The translations under genes were made by a program, and so were the position numbers. From Chlorobiota bacterium (GTDB lineage Bacteria; Bacteroidota; Bacteroidia; Bacteroidales; JAADGE01), in NCBI GenBank assembly GCA_030592825.1, contig JAUVIG010000001.1:1-29226 (forward strand): 29,226 bases of DNA. Reading direction: 5' to 3'. Each line of letters opens with the position of its first letter. Position 1 is the first letter of the stretch. This document shows, in pieces, positions 9,322-17,281 of this stretch. The notes under the pieces are model-generated. The model ran no database searches and was not told where the DNA came from. It worked only from the letters and a program-made list of their open reading frames with translations.

Positions 9322-9350
9322 GTATAACTAATATTTTAGTTGTATCTTTG
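9320..9350 (+). promoter_or_regulatory. Promoter of the blaI-M56 operon
   Basis: TTG at 9320-9322, a 20-base spacer and TATCTTTG at 9343-9350 match the Bacteroidota consensus well. Transcription should start near 9357, giving a leader of about 10 bases before the ATG at 9367. This shows that a TTG at 9340 cannot be the start codon. Confidence 0.75.
9326..9341. promoter_or_regulatory. BlaI-type operator 2
   Basis: AACTAATATTTTAGTT has the same 6-base arms as operator 1 (AACTAA / TTAGTT) and begins exactly 20 bases after it, two helical turns. It fills the promoter spacer, so repressor bound here would block RNA polymerase. Confidence 0.65.
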
Positions 9351-9366
9351 TCCGAAAGATTTTATA

Positions 9367-9750
9367 ATGAAAGAACTCACAAAATCGGAAGAACAAATTA
9401 TGCAGATTCTTTGGAAAATCAATGAAGGCTTTGTAAAAGATATTATTGAATATTTTCCTGATCCTAAACCTGCTTATAATACAGTTTCTACAATCATCAG
9501 GATTTTAGAAAATAAAAAGTTTATAGATCATAAAGCCTACGGCAGAACGTATCAATATTTTCCTGTTATCAGCAAACAAGATTATACCACAAAGTTCATG
9601 AAAAAGTTCATGAAAAATTATTTCAGCGGTTCTTTCCGACAAATGCTGTCTTTTTTCTCGTCAGAAGAAGAATTGTCAATTAATGAATTAGAAAAATTAA
9701 AAAAAGAAATGGATTTAATAATCCAAAAGAAAAAACAAAATAAATTATAA
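9367..9750 (+). CDS. BlaI/MecI-family transcriptional repressor
   Basis: 127 residues, the usual family size. The N-terminus is a winged-helix domain: LTKSEEQIMQILWKI (residues 4-18), then PAYNTVSTIIRILENKKFI as the recognition helix region, then the wing around HKAYGRTYQYFPVIS. The charged C-terminal helices would form the dimer contact. The family represses its own operon until a membrane metalloprotease of the BlaR1/MecR1 type triggers its inactivation. That partner starts 4 bases downstream. The ATG at 9367 is chosen because the promoter -7 element ends at 9350. No beta-lactamase gene is nearby, so the regulated function is probably not simple beta-lactam resistance. Confidence 0.9.
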   Translation: MKELTKSEEQIMQILWKINEGFVKDIIEYFPDPKPAYNTVSTIIRILENKKFIDHKAYGRTYQYFPVISKQDYTTKFMKKFMKNYFSGSFRQMLSFFSSEEELSINELEKLKKEMDLIIQKKKQNKL

Positions 9751-9754
9751 AACT

Positions 9755-10972
9755 ATGGTAAGTTTTTTCAATTATACAATCGAAGTTATTATTTCAATGT
9801 TTCTGTTTTTTACGGTCTGGAAAATATTTTTGCAAAAAGAGACCTTTCACTGCTTGCATAGACTCTTCTTACTAACATCTCTGATTATATCTTTTATAAT
9901 ACCTTCTTTTGAATTTATTTCTCCTGTATCAAATCAACTCGGTTTTTCTGATTATATAACAAACACAATTCAAATTGAAGAAATAATAATCAATCCCTAT
10001 AACGACTCAATTTACCTCATTGATTGGTTAAGCTTATTCTATATTTCAGTTGTATTATTCCTGTTAATCAGGCTTCTGTCCCAACTACGATCTATCAAGA
10101 AATTCGCAAAAAAATGTGAAATTCAAATTTATCAAGAAAAGAAAATCTATATAACAGACAAAGATATTTCTCCGTTCTCGTTTATGAATTATATATTTTT
10201 TAATAAAAATGATATAAAAGGAATAAATTTCAATCGTATATTTCAACATGAACTTATTCATGTAAATCAAAAACATTCTATTGATATTATTTTACTTGAA
10301 TTAGTAATTATTTTTCAGTGGTTTAACCCTATGATATATATCTATCGAAAACATTTGAAAACGCTCCACGAATATTTATCGGACGAAAAAGTTATCCTGC
10401 AGGGCTTTCAAGCCGATGAATATAAAATGCTCTTGATTAAGCAACAAATTGGATTTCAATTTGGATTTGCAAATTATTTTAATAAATCTTTAACATTAAA
10501 ACGAATAAATATGATTAACAAACTTAAATCACATAAAACAGCAAAATTAAAATTATTATTTGCTGTACCTATTCTCGCTTTTACGTTTTTACTATTTTCA
10601 TTTTCAGGAAATAAAAATGAAACATACAATTATAGTGTTTCGGCAACCCAAGATACAATATATGACCAAGCAGATGAAATGCCTGAATTTCCGGGAGGTA
10701 AATTGGCACTCAGAAAATTTTTAGCAGAAAATGTCAAATATCCGGAAATTGCCAAAAAAAACAAAGTAGAAGGTACAGTTTTCATCAAATTTGTTGTTGA
10801 TAAAACCGGGAAAGTAGGCGATGCAGTAATACAAAAAGGCATTTCTGAAAGTATAGATAAAGAAGCTTTGAGAGTTGTTAAAATGCTGCCTCCTTTTAAA
10901 AAACCCGGATATAACAACGGGAAACCTGTTGACGTTTATTTTTCAATCCCAATCACTTTCAGTTTAAAATAA
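9755..10972 (+). CDS. M56 (BlaR1-like) membrane metalloprotease fused to a TonB C-terminal domain
   Basis: 405 residues. Membrane helices lie near residues 8-26, 36-56, 90-108 and 266-284. The cytoplasm-facing zinc protease motif HELIH is at residues 165-169, with a downstream HEYLSDE whose Glu206 is the likely third ligand. Instead of the penicillin-binding sensor of BlaR1, the C-terminus (about 308-405) is a TonB-C-like domain: MPEFPGGKLALRKFL, then YPEIAKKNKVEGTVFIKFVV, then a proline- and lysine-rich end. The family cleaves or triggers loss of the BlaI-like repressor encoded 4 bases upstream. The TonB-C part suggests contact with outer-membrane receptors or the cell envelope. Such fusions are common in Bacteroidota, though what they sense is largely unknown. 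A hairpin terminator follows. Confidence 0.9.
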   Translation: MVSFFNYTIEVIISMFLFFTVWKIFLQKETFHCLHRLFLLTSLIISFIIPSFEFISPVSNQLGFSDYITNTIQIEEIIINPYNDSIYLIDWLSLFYISVVLFLLIRLLSQLRSIKKFAKKCEIQIYQEKKIYITDKDISPFSFMNYIFFNKNDIKGINFNRIFQHELIHVNQKHSIDIILLELVIIFQWFNPMIYIYRKHLKTLHEYLSDEKVILQGFQADEYKMLLIKQQIGFQFGFANYFNKSLTLKRINMINKLKSHKTAKLKLLFAVPILAFTFLLFSFSGNKNETYNYSVSATQDTIYDQADEMPEFPGGKLALRKFLAENVKYPEIAKKNKVEGTVFIKFVVDKTGKVGDAVIQKGISESIDKEALRVVKMLPPFKKPGYNNGKPVDVYFSIPITFSLK

Positions 10973-10983
10973 AATCAAAATAC

Positions 10984-11017
10984 AGCCCGTAATTGATCTT
11001 ACGGGCTATATTATTCT
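10984..11017. terminator. Hairpin between the M56 gene and the dnaN fragment
   Basis: AGCCCGT (10984-10990) pairs with ACGGGCT (11001-11007) across a 10-base loop, followed by an AT-rich, T-containing tail. It lies 12 bases after the M56 stop. It also lies 22 bases beyond the stop codon of the dnaN fragment on the other strand, so it may once have ended dnaN transcription too. Confidence 0.65.
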
Positions 11018-11028
11018 TTACTTCATGC

Positions 11029-11144
11029 TAATTATTAATCATCATAGGCATTAACAGCATTAAAACATCTTCATTTTCTGAATCCGACTCAAAAGGTAAC
11101 ATTATTCCTGCTTTTGAAGGTTCAGACATTTCAAAAACAACTTC
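11029..11144 (-). pseudogene. dnaN: Displaced 3' end of dnaN (116-bp direct repeat, copy 1)
   Basis: This stretch matches 23772-23887, the end of the intact dnaN gene, at 112 of 116 positions and in the same orientation. It encodes the last 38 residues of the clamp (EVVFEMSEPSK ... MMINN) and the stop codon, with one Asp-to-Glu change. All four differences fall on third codon positions and three are silent. There is no start codon and the homology ends sharply at 11144. It is therefore a gene fragment, not a second clamp. The silent-only pattern suggests one copy came from another functional dnaN allele rather than drifting as junk. Confidence 0.9.
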
Positions 11145-11202
11145 AACTTATACGAAACTTCACACTTGGCTTGACACTGCCTTGGCAACAATAAACATAA
11201 TT

Positions 11203-11232
11203 TTGTTTTTTATAAATGATTGAATATCTTTG
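11203..11232 (+). promoter_or_regulatory. Promoter of the TPR-CHAT gene
   Basis: TTG at 11203-11205, a 19-base spacer and TATCTTTG at 11225-11232. Transcription should begin near 11239, so the usable start is the ATG at 11263 and not the TTG at 11230 inside the -7 element. Confidence 0.7.
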
Positions 11233-11262
11233 GTTTTCAGTGTAAAACCAAAACCATCACCG

Positions 11263-14200
11263 ATGAACCTTTTAAAGAAGCTCAAAAACCTCGCTTTACA
11301 AAGATTTATACCTTTAACTTTGTTTTTTTTTCTTTTAAGTTCCGTTCTTTTTGGTCAAAACGAAAAAATGAACAAAAAAACGAAGAAAGCTGATGATTTA
11401 CTTCAAAAGGCATTGGTTTTAAGTGATTCCGCAAAGTATGACAGTGCCATAGTTTTACTGACAGAAGCATCTGCTTTCTACAAAAAGAAAAAGAATAAAG
11501 AAAAGTATATTCATTGTAAAAATGAAATTATTAAACAATCAAGGTATATTAAATTTAATGATGAATTATTAAAACCTGCAAAGGAGAATATTGTTTATTC
11601 AAAGAAAATTTTAGGCAATGAGCATTATCTGACAGGTAATTGTTATAGTTTGTTGGGAAATATTTTTGCAGATATTAATAAAATTGACAGTGCATTGCAT
11701 TATTACAGCAAAGCAAAAGAAATTTGGGAATTGGATAAAAAGAAAAATAAAATGAGAATAGCCGATGCAAATTTAAATATCGGAAATATGCTTAAAAACA
11801 AAGGTGAGTTTGATAAAGCTGCTTCACTAATACACAAGGCATTAAAAACCAAAATTGATTCTCTCGGAAATAATCATCCCGATATTGCTGCTATATATAA
11901 TAGTTTAGGAGTTATGTATTATTATACAGGAGATATTGATTCATGCGCATTCTATTTAATGAAAATGCTGGAGATCAGAAAAAATTATTATGGAGAATCT
12001 CATCCTATAGTAGCAAATGCATATAATAATGTAGGAGTTGCATATAAAGTAAAAGGAGATTATGATAAGGCCCTAACATATTACAAAAAAGCTTTAGATA
12101 TCAGAAAAAAAAGTCTTGGTTTATTACATCCTAATTTGGCATTAAGTTACAGCAATATTGGTGTAATTTATGCAAATCTGGGAAAATATAAACTTGCAAA
12201 CGAATATTACGAAAAGGCATTAAAAATCAGGTTAGAACTTTTTGGTGAAGACCACATAGATGTAGCAGCTTGTTATACTAATATGGGTATTAATTGTATG
12301 GACTGCGGTGAAGGGGGAAGTGCCTTATTATATATACAAAAGGCATTCAAAATAATAATTGAAACATACGGTCAGGATAATCCGAATACATCAAGTGCCT
12401 ATAACAATATGGGGGCTGCTTATGTTTATGGTCTCGGTGATTTAGATAAAGCTTTAAAGTATTTTATAAGAGGCTTGGAACTAAGGCTTAAAACTGATGC
12501 AAATAATCCATTAATTGCAAGCAGCTATAATAATATTGGTGCTGTATATAAAAACAGGGGTGATTACGAACTTGCATTATCTTATTATAAAAACGGACTT
12601 AAAGTTATAAAGGATCAGTTTGGAGAACAACATATTGAGGCAGCTTCTGCATACAATAATATGGGTGAGGCATATTTATTACTAAACGATTTTGAGACAT
12701 CCCGAAAATATTTTGAAAAAGCACTTAATATCAGGTTAGAACTCTTTGGTGATAACTATCCCGGCTTAGCTGAAACATATCTTAATATTGGTACGGTTTA
12801 CAGCAAACTTGGTGAGCTTGAAAAGGAAAAAGAGTGTTATGAAAAAGGACTTGAAATTTGTTTGAAGAACTTTGATGAGAGAAATATCTCTGCTGCAAGA
12901 TTATATCTAAACCTTGCAATGAACGCGGCAGACATGAAAAATTATCATGAGGCAATTTCATTAACAGAAAAAGCTCTCAGCGTTCAAAAAGAAATATATC
13001 CGGAAGATCATCCCGGTATTGCAAAATCTTTGTCAAATTTGGGATTAATATATTATTTATCAGGGAATTATGATTTATCTGCTAATTATTATTTAAAATC
13101 TTTAGATGCAAACTATATCGGGAAACTAACTGACAATTTGGATTATTATTTAATATTGGATGAAATTCAATATCTCGAAACATTATCTGAACTGGCCGAT
13201 TTGTACTTTACGAAATATAAGCTTAAAAATGATATTCCGGCATTAAAAGAAGCGATTTCATATTATCAAAAAGCTTCCGATATGGTTTCTTTTCTGGCAT
13301 CAGGCTATTCTGTTGAAGCATCAAAGATGAATCTGCTTAAAAAGGCTGCCGGTATTTTTCAAAAGGCTTTAATTTCAACTGAAATCCTTTATCGAAATAA
13401 TAAGAATTATAAAAATACAGCAACGGCATTTGGTTTTTCAGAACAAAATAAGTCTTCTGTTTTATATGAATCAATAATAAGAAGTAATATTAAAACTGAA
13501 AACACATCGGACAGTTTGTGGGTTTTGCAACTGAATTTATCAGGAAAGATAAATTATTTAAAAACCAAGTTTTTGGCAGATGAGAATGATTCCCTCAATT
13601 TGCAAGCTAATAATGAGCATGATGCAGAACTCTCAAAAGCAATTATTGATTACCAAAGTGTTACAGAAGATATTCAATCAAGAAAACAGAATGCTCAGTA
13701 TGTTGTTTTCTATAAACAAACTTTGATTGATTCTATTCAAGCTAATCTAAAGCCCGTCGAATTAATGCTTGAATATTTTATTTCAGATTCAGCAGTTTAT
13801 TGTTTTGTTATCGGAAAACAAATCTTGGAGTTGGAAAAAGTAAATATTGAACCGGAATTTAAGGGTAGATTATTTGACTATATAACAAGCATAAAAAAAC
13901 ATCGCTTTTCTCAATTTCAGGAAAACAGTTACTACCTTTATAATAAATTGATTAAACCTGTTGAAAAATATTTTACAGATAAATCAAAACTAATTATTAT
14001 TCCTGACGACTATTTATTATACCTTCCTTTTAGTTCACTTATTTCACAAAAGCAAAATGATAATCAGATTATTAATTTTTCAAAATTGGATTACCTGATT
14101 AAGGATTACGAAATCGTATATCAATATTCGGCAAATTTATGGCTTGAAAATTTTCAAACAGGACAAATTAACAATACAACAAAAGGTTTTTTCGGTATTG

Positions 14201-14934
14201 CACCCTTTTCTACAAACGAAATTGTCAGCGAAATTGACAGTACAAATTTAAGTTTTTTAGATAAGGCACTTCCGGAAAGTGTATTGCGAAATATCACAAA
14301 CAGCAAGAATGAATATAAATCATTACCATATTCCGGTAAAGAAATAAATAGTATTGCAAAATTATTTGAGTTACAAGGTATTAGTACAAAAAATCTTATT
14401 GACACTGATGCATCTGAAAAAAATCTAAAGACCTTTGCTAAAGATTTTAAATACCTTCATATTGCTACTCACGGTATTATAAATAATATTCATCCTGAAT
14501 TAAGCGGATTAGTATTTATTAATGATAATAATGTGAGTAAAGATAAGGAACCGGACAATAAAACCAAACAAAGTTGGAAATTAGAACAAAATACGGATGG
14601 GATTTTGTATGCAAAAGAAATATTTGATTTGGACTTAAATGCTGAATTAGTAGTTTTAAGTGCCTGCGAAACCGGTATTGGTAAACTTGAAAAAGGAGAA
14701 GGTGTTATTTCACTGACAAGGGGATTTTTATACAACCGGGTACCAAATGTTGTTTTCTCTTTATGGAAAATCAACGATAAAAACGCCTGCGATTTAATGA
14801 CCGACTTTTACAGTAATATTTTGCAGGGCAAATCCTATGCTTCTGCACTTAGACACGCAAAGCTTAATATGATCAGTAATAAAGAAACTGCCTATCCGGG
14901 AAATTGGGCGGCTTTTTCTTTGATTGGGAAATAA
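11263..14934 (+). CDS. Exported TPR-CHAT protein (caspase-like protease)
   Basis: 1223 residues from the ATG at 11263. A signal peptide covers about residues 1-32 (MNLLKKLKNLALQRF, hydrophobic core, then SSVLFGQ), so the protein should be periplasmic or outside. Residues from about 40 to 640 are tandem TPR repeats of the kinesin-light-chain kind, with recurring NNxGxxY and YYxKALxIR phrases and the linker LFGEDHIDVA or similar. A helical linker follows. The C-terminal third ends in a CHAT domain, a clan CD cysteine-peptidase fold. Both catalytic residues are present: His1070 in HIATHG and Cys1135 in LSACETG. After these come GVISLTRGFL and the closing PGNWAAFSLIG typical of CHAT proteins. TPRs probably bind a partner protein. 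The substrate is unknown; the anti-sigma factor encoded in the same repeat-bounded segment is a candidate. Confidence 0.92.
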   Translation: MNLLKKLKNLALQRFIPLTLFFFLLSSVLFGQNEKMNKKTKKADDLLQKALVLSDSAKYDSAIVLLTEASAFYKKKKNKEKYIHCKNEIIKQSRYIKFNDELLKPAKENIVYSKKILGNEHYLTGNCYSLLGNIFADINKIDSALHYYSKAKEIWELDKKKNKMRIADANLNIGNMLKNKGEFDKAASLIHKALKTKIDSLGNNHPDIAAIYNSLGVMYYYTGDIDSCAFYLMKMLEIRKNYYGESHPIVANAYNNVGVAYKVKGDYDKALTYYKKALDIRKKSLGLLHPNLALSYSNIGVIYANLGKYKLANEYYEKALKIRLELFGEDHIDVAACYTNMGINCMDCGEGGSALLYIQKAFKIIIETYGQDNPNTSSAYNNMGAAYVYGLGDLDKALKYFIRGLELRLKTDANNPLIASSYNNIGAVYKNRGDYELALSYYKNGLKVIKDQFGEQHIEAASAYNNMGEAYLLLNDFETSRKYFEKALNIRLELFGDNYPGLAETYLNIGTVYSKLGELEKEKECYEKGLEICLKNFDERNISAARLYLNLAMNAADMKNYHEAISLTEKALSVQKEIYPEDHPGIAKSLSNLGLIYYLSGNYDLSANYYLKSLDANYIGKLTDNLDYYLILDEIQYLETLSELADLYFTKYKLKNDIPALKEAISYYQKASDMVSFLASGYSVEASKMNLLKKAAGIFQKALISTEILYRNNKNYKNTATAFGFSEQNKSSVLYESIIRSNIKTENTSDSLWVLQLNLSGKINYLKTKFLADENDSLNLQANNEHDAELSKAIIDYQSVTEDIQSRKQNAQYVVFYKQTLIDSIQANLKPVELMLEYFISDSAVYCFVIGKQILELEKVNIEPEFKGRLFDYITSIKKHRFSQFQENSYYLYNKLIKPVEKYFTDKSKLIIIPDDYLLYLPFSSLISQKQNDNQIINFSKLDYLIKDYEIVYQYSANLWLENFQTGQINNTTKGFFGIAPFSTNEIVSEIDSTNLSFLDKALPESVLRNITNSKNEYKSLPYSGKEINSIAKLFELQGISTKNLIDTDASEKNLKTFAKDFKYLHIATHGIINNIHPELSGLVFINDNNVSKDKEPDNKTKQSWKLEQNTDGILYAKEIFDLDLNAELVVLSACETGIGKLEKGEGVISLTRGFLYNRVPNVVFSLWKINDKNACDLMTDFYSNILQGKSYASALRHAKLNMISNKETAYPGNWAAFSLIGK

Positions 14935-14941
14935 ACCGATA

Positions 14942-15120
14942 AAATTATTTAATGAATATCCGTATACTCCCCCATAGTTCATTAAACAGATTGGAAATCA
15001 ATTTGTTTACCCCAAACCCTAAAGGGAGCAAATTGATTTTCTTCACACCCTTTAGGGATTGGGGTAAATGAAGAAAATCAATCATTAAAGTGGAGTATAC
15101 GGATATTCATTAAATAATTT
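14942..15120. repeat. 179-bp palindromic element with 29-bp perfect terminal inverted repeats
   Basis: The ends 14942-14970 and 15092-15120 are exact reverse complements over 29 bases. Inside, a 21-base inverted pair with one mismatch is formed by 15007-15027 and 15048-15068 (core CCCTAAAGGG / CCCTTTAGGG). Two further exact pairs compete with it: 14995-15005 with 15029-15039, and 15032-15045 with 15069-15082. The DNA or RNA can thus fold in several ways. There is no coding capacity. It looks like a non-autonomous mobile or REP/MITE-like repeat inserted after the CHAT gene, where it may also stop transcription. No clear target-site duplication is seen. Confidence 0.8.
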
Positions 15121-15121
15121 A

Positions 15122-15151
15122 TTGCCAATACAAAATATTTGTCTATATTTG
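15122..15151 (+). promoter_or_regulatory. Promoter of the ATPase gene
   Basis: TTG at 15122-15124, a 19-base spacer and TATATTTG at 15144-15151. It starts right at the edge of the palindromic element. It excludes the TTG at 15139 as start codon and supports the ATG at 15190. Confidence 0.7.
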
Positions 15152-15189
15152 CACTTAATTCCGAAATTATCCAACTAATTAGTAACAGT

Positions 15190-16350
15190 ATGCAAAATAT
15201 AGACAGAATTTTGAGTATTGAACTTCCAAAAAATCAATCAGCATTTTTATGGGGGCCAAGGAAAACCGGAAAAACAACCTTATTAAAAACCAAATTTCCG
15301 CAAAGCATTGTTTATGATTTTCTCCAAACTGATTTATTTTTTAATTTTTTAAAAAAGCCTTCACTATTACGTGAACAATTGCTTGCAAAAAACGGGAAGC
15401 TATTGAATTCCCCTATAATTCTTGATGAAGTACAGAAAGTTCCTCAAGTTCTTGACGAGGTTCATTGGTTGATTGAAAATAAGGGAATGCGCTTTATATT
15501 ATGCGGTTCAAGTGCAAGAAAACTCAAAAGAGGACGAGCAAATATGCTTGGAGGGCGTGCGTGGCGGTATGAAATGTTTCCGTTAGTAACTGCAGAACTC
15601 GAAAATTGGGATTTATTAACAATCCTAAACAGAGGCTTAATACCGGCACATTACCAACAAAAAAATTACAAAAAATCATTACGTTCATATACACAGGATT
15701 ATATGAAAGAAGAAGTATTTGATGAGGGCTTAACACGTAATATTCCGGCATTTTCAAAATTTTTTGATTCTGTTGGTTATTCTCACAGTGAACTAATAAA
15801 TTATTCAAATATCTCTCGAGATTGCGGGATAAATTCAAAAACCGTGAGAGAGTATTACCAAATACTTGTTGATACATTAATGGGGCGTTTTGTTGAACCT
15901 TTCAAAAAGCAACAGAACAGACAGGTAATAACCAAGGCACCTAAATTCTATCTGTTTGATGTTGGTGTCGCAGGAGCAATCTCAAAACGTGTTTTAGAAG
16001 AAGAAAAGGGTGAATTGTTTGGAAAAGCATTTGAACACTTTATATTAATGGAAATTACTGCCTATAATTCATATAAAGAAATTGACTTTGAAATAAACTT
16101 TTGGCGAACAAAATCCGGTTTGGAAGTAGATTTTATTCTTGGCAACGGTGAAGTGGCAATTGAAGTTAAAGGAACAAACCGTGTTGATAATAAAAGTTTA
16201 AAACCCATTGAAACATTCATTGAAGAATATTCACCTGAAAAAGCTTTTGTTGTATGCAATGAAACAGAAGAAAGACTTAAAGGGAAGGTTCGCATAATAC
16301 CTTACAGGAAATTCCTGTCTTCGTTATGGGAAGGTGAGATAATTAAATAA
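15190..16350 (+). CDS. AAA-type ATPase with DUF4143 / PD-(D/E)XK-like C-terminus
   Basis: 386 residues. Walker A is GPRKTGKTT (residues 22-30), Walker B is IILDE (76-80), and a sensor-like CGSSAR lies near 105-110. The C-terminal half is DUF4143-like. It carries a nuclease-fold signature: Asp314 in the EVDFIL phrase and Glu325-x-Lys327 in AIEVKG. An upstream GKAFEHFILMEI helix completes the arrangement of a PD-(D/E)XK domain. This family of predicted ATPases is widespread, patchily distributed and poorly understood; nuclease activity is not established for most members. The gene has its own promoter and no obvious partner on either side. The 29-bp inverted-repeat element abuts its promoter. 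Confidence 0.9.
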   Translation: MQNIDRILSIELPKNQSAFLWGPRKTGKTTLLKTKFPQSIVYDFLQTDLFFNFLKKPSLLREQLLAKNGKLLNSPIILDEVQKVPQVLDEVHWLIENKGMRFILCGSSARKLKRGRANMLGGRAWRYEMFPLVTAELENWDLLTILNRGLIPAHYQQKNYKKSLRSYTQDYMKEEVFDEGLTRNIPAFSKFFDSVGYSHSELINYSNISRDCGINSKTVREYYQILVDTLMGRFVEPFKKQQNRQVITKAPKFYLFDVGVAGAISKRVLEEEKGELFGKAFEHFILMEITAYNSYKEIDFEINFWRTKSGLEVDFILGNGEVAIEVKGTNRVDNKSLKPIETFIEEYSPEKAFVVCNETEERLKGKVRIIPYRKFLSSLWEGEIIK

Positions 16351-16426
16351 ATTTGTTCATGCAAAAATACAAATAAAAAAAAGTAAACTTCTTTGTAACG
16401 ATTTTTAATTTCCGGACATATCAGTA

Positions 16427-16434
16427 TAAATTTG
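16427..16434 (+). promoter_or_regulatory. -7 element candidate for the exported-protein cluster
   Basis: TAAATTTG fits TAnnTTTG, 55 bases before the lipoprotein ATG. No TTG lies at the standard distance upstream, so it is only partly supported. It overlaps the TTG at 16432, which makes that codon an unlikely start. Confidence 0.35.
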
Positions 16435-16488
16435 CATGATTTCCTACTTGCAAAACTTTTTATTTTTATAACTCAAAAATTAAAGAAA

Positions 16489-17253
16489 ATGAAATCAAAA
16501 GGCATTCTGTTTAAAAACATAAGCAAAATAAGTTATCTGTTTTTTATAATAATTGTTATATTTTCATCGTGTAAAAAGGATGAAAATATTGAGCCTGTGC
16601 AAATTTCTGATTTAAGCGGATTTTGGATTATTTCAGAAACTATTACAGGTAATTGCCATGGAAGTGTTGAAACTGAACAAAAAACAGAAATATTTTCAAT
16701 TTATCAGCAAGACAGCAAGTTGACAATAACAATTTATCCTAACGGTGATATTCTTAAAGGAACTGTTGAAGGGGATAAAATCTCATGGGAGGGCACAATT
16801 CCTACCGTCAGCGGTAAAACGGATATTGATTTTACAGGTACTGCAACAAACAACGGAAATCAAGCTGCAGGAACTGCAAGTTGGGAATGGAACTCGGATA
16901 CATACAATTGCTCCGGCACTACAAAAATATCAGGCGAAAAGGTGATTCAAGAAACAGCCGATTTTTCAGGTGAATGGGAAGGGACTTGGAAAAGTGAGGA
17001 AAATTCGGCTGACGGAACATTTTCAGCAAATGTTACTCAAAATGACACAATATTAAGCGGGACTATAGATGTTCCCTTTTTAGATATATCAAATGCAAGT
17101 TTAAAAGGATTTGTGTCAGGTAATGTTGTTTTTTTTGGTGACATAGAAGAAAAAATAAAATTTGTCGGCATTATGAATGAGAATACAGGTGAAGGCACAT
17201 ACAGCTATATGTCTTTAAGCGATGAGGGTAGTTGGACAGGCACAAAACAATAA
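16489..17253 (+). CDS. Lipoprotein with two beta-rich domains
   Basis: 254 residues from the ATG at 16489. The signal peptide ends in the lipobox IFSSC with the lipid-bearing Cys28, followed by KKDE, the common start of Bacteroidota lipoproteins. The mature part holds two similar beta-rich units. One begins DLSGFWIISETI (about residue 40) and the other DFSGEWEGTW (about residue 160). Each is followed by short strands with alternating Gly and Thr and ends in a SGT or TGT phrase. The layout recalls small lipocalin-like barrels, but I cannot name the family. It is the first of a run of exported proteins on the plus strand. Confidence 0.8.
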   Translation: MKSKGILFKNISKISYLFFIIIVIFSSCKKDENIEPVQISDLSGFWIISETITGNCHGSVETEQKTEIFSIYQQDSKLTITIYPNGDILKGTVEGDKISWEGTIPTVSGKTDIDFTGTATNNGNQAAGTASWEWNSDTYNCSGTTKISGEKVIQETADFSGEWEGTWKSEENSADGTFSANVTQNDTILSGTIDVPFLDISNASLKGFVSGNVVFFGDIEEKIKFVGIMNENTGEGTYSYMSLSDEGSWTGTKQ

Positions 17254-17281
17254 ACTTAAATATAAATAAAAAATTTAAATT

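Larger units (their letters stand above)
9029..9366. other. 338-base intergenic region with regulatory DNA only at its right end
   Basis: Between the acyl-CoA dehydrogenase gene and blaI. I see no gene; the only ATG frame of note (from 9064) encodes 16 codons. A weak inverted pair CTGCAA / TTGCAG lies near 9248-9278. The blaI operators and promoter occupy 9306-9350. Confidence 0.6.

Noticed and set aside
9367..10972. Beta-lactam resistance operon
   Set aside because: There is no penicillin-binding sensor domain and no beta-lactamase gene; the C-terminus is TonB-C-like.
11263..14934. Type III-E CRISPR (Craspase) TPR-CHAT component
   Set aside because: The protein has a signal peptide and there is no gRAMP effector, no cas gene and no CRISPR array in the window.
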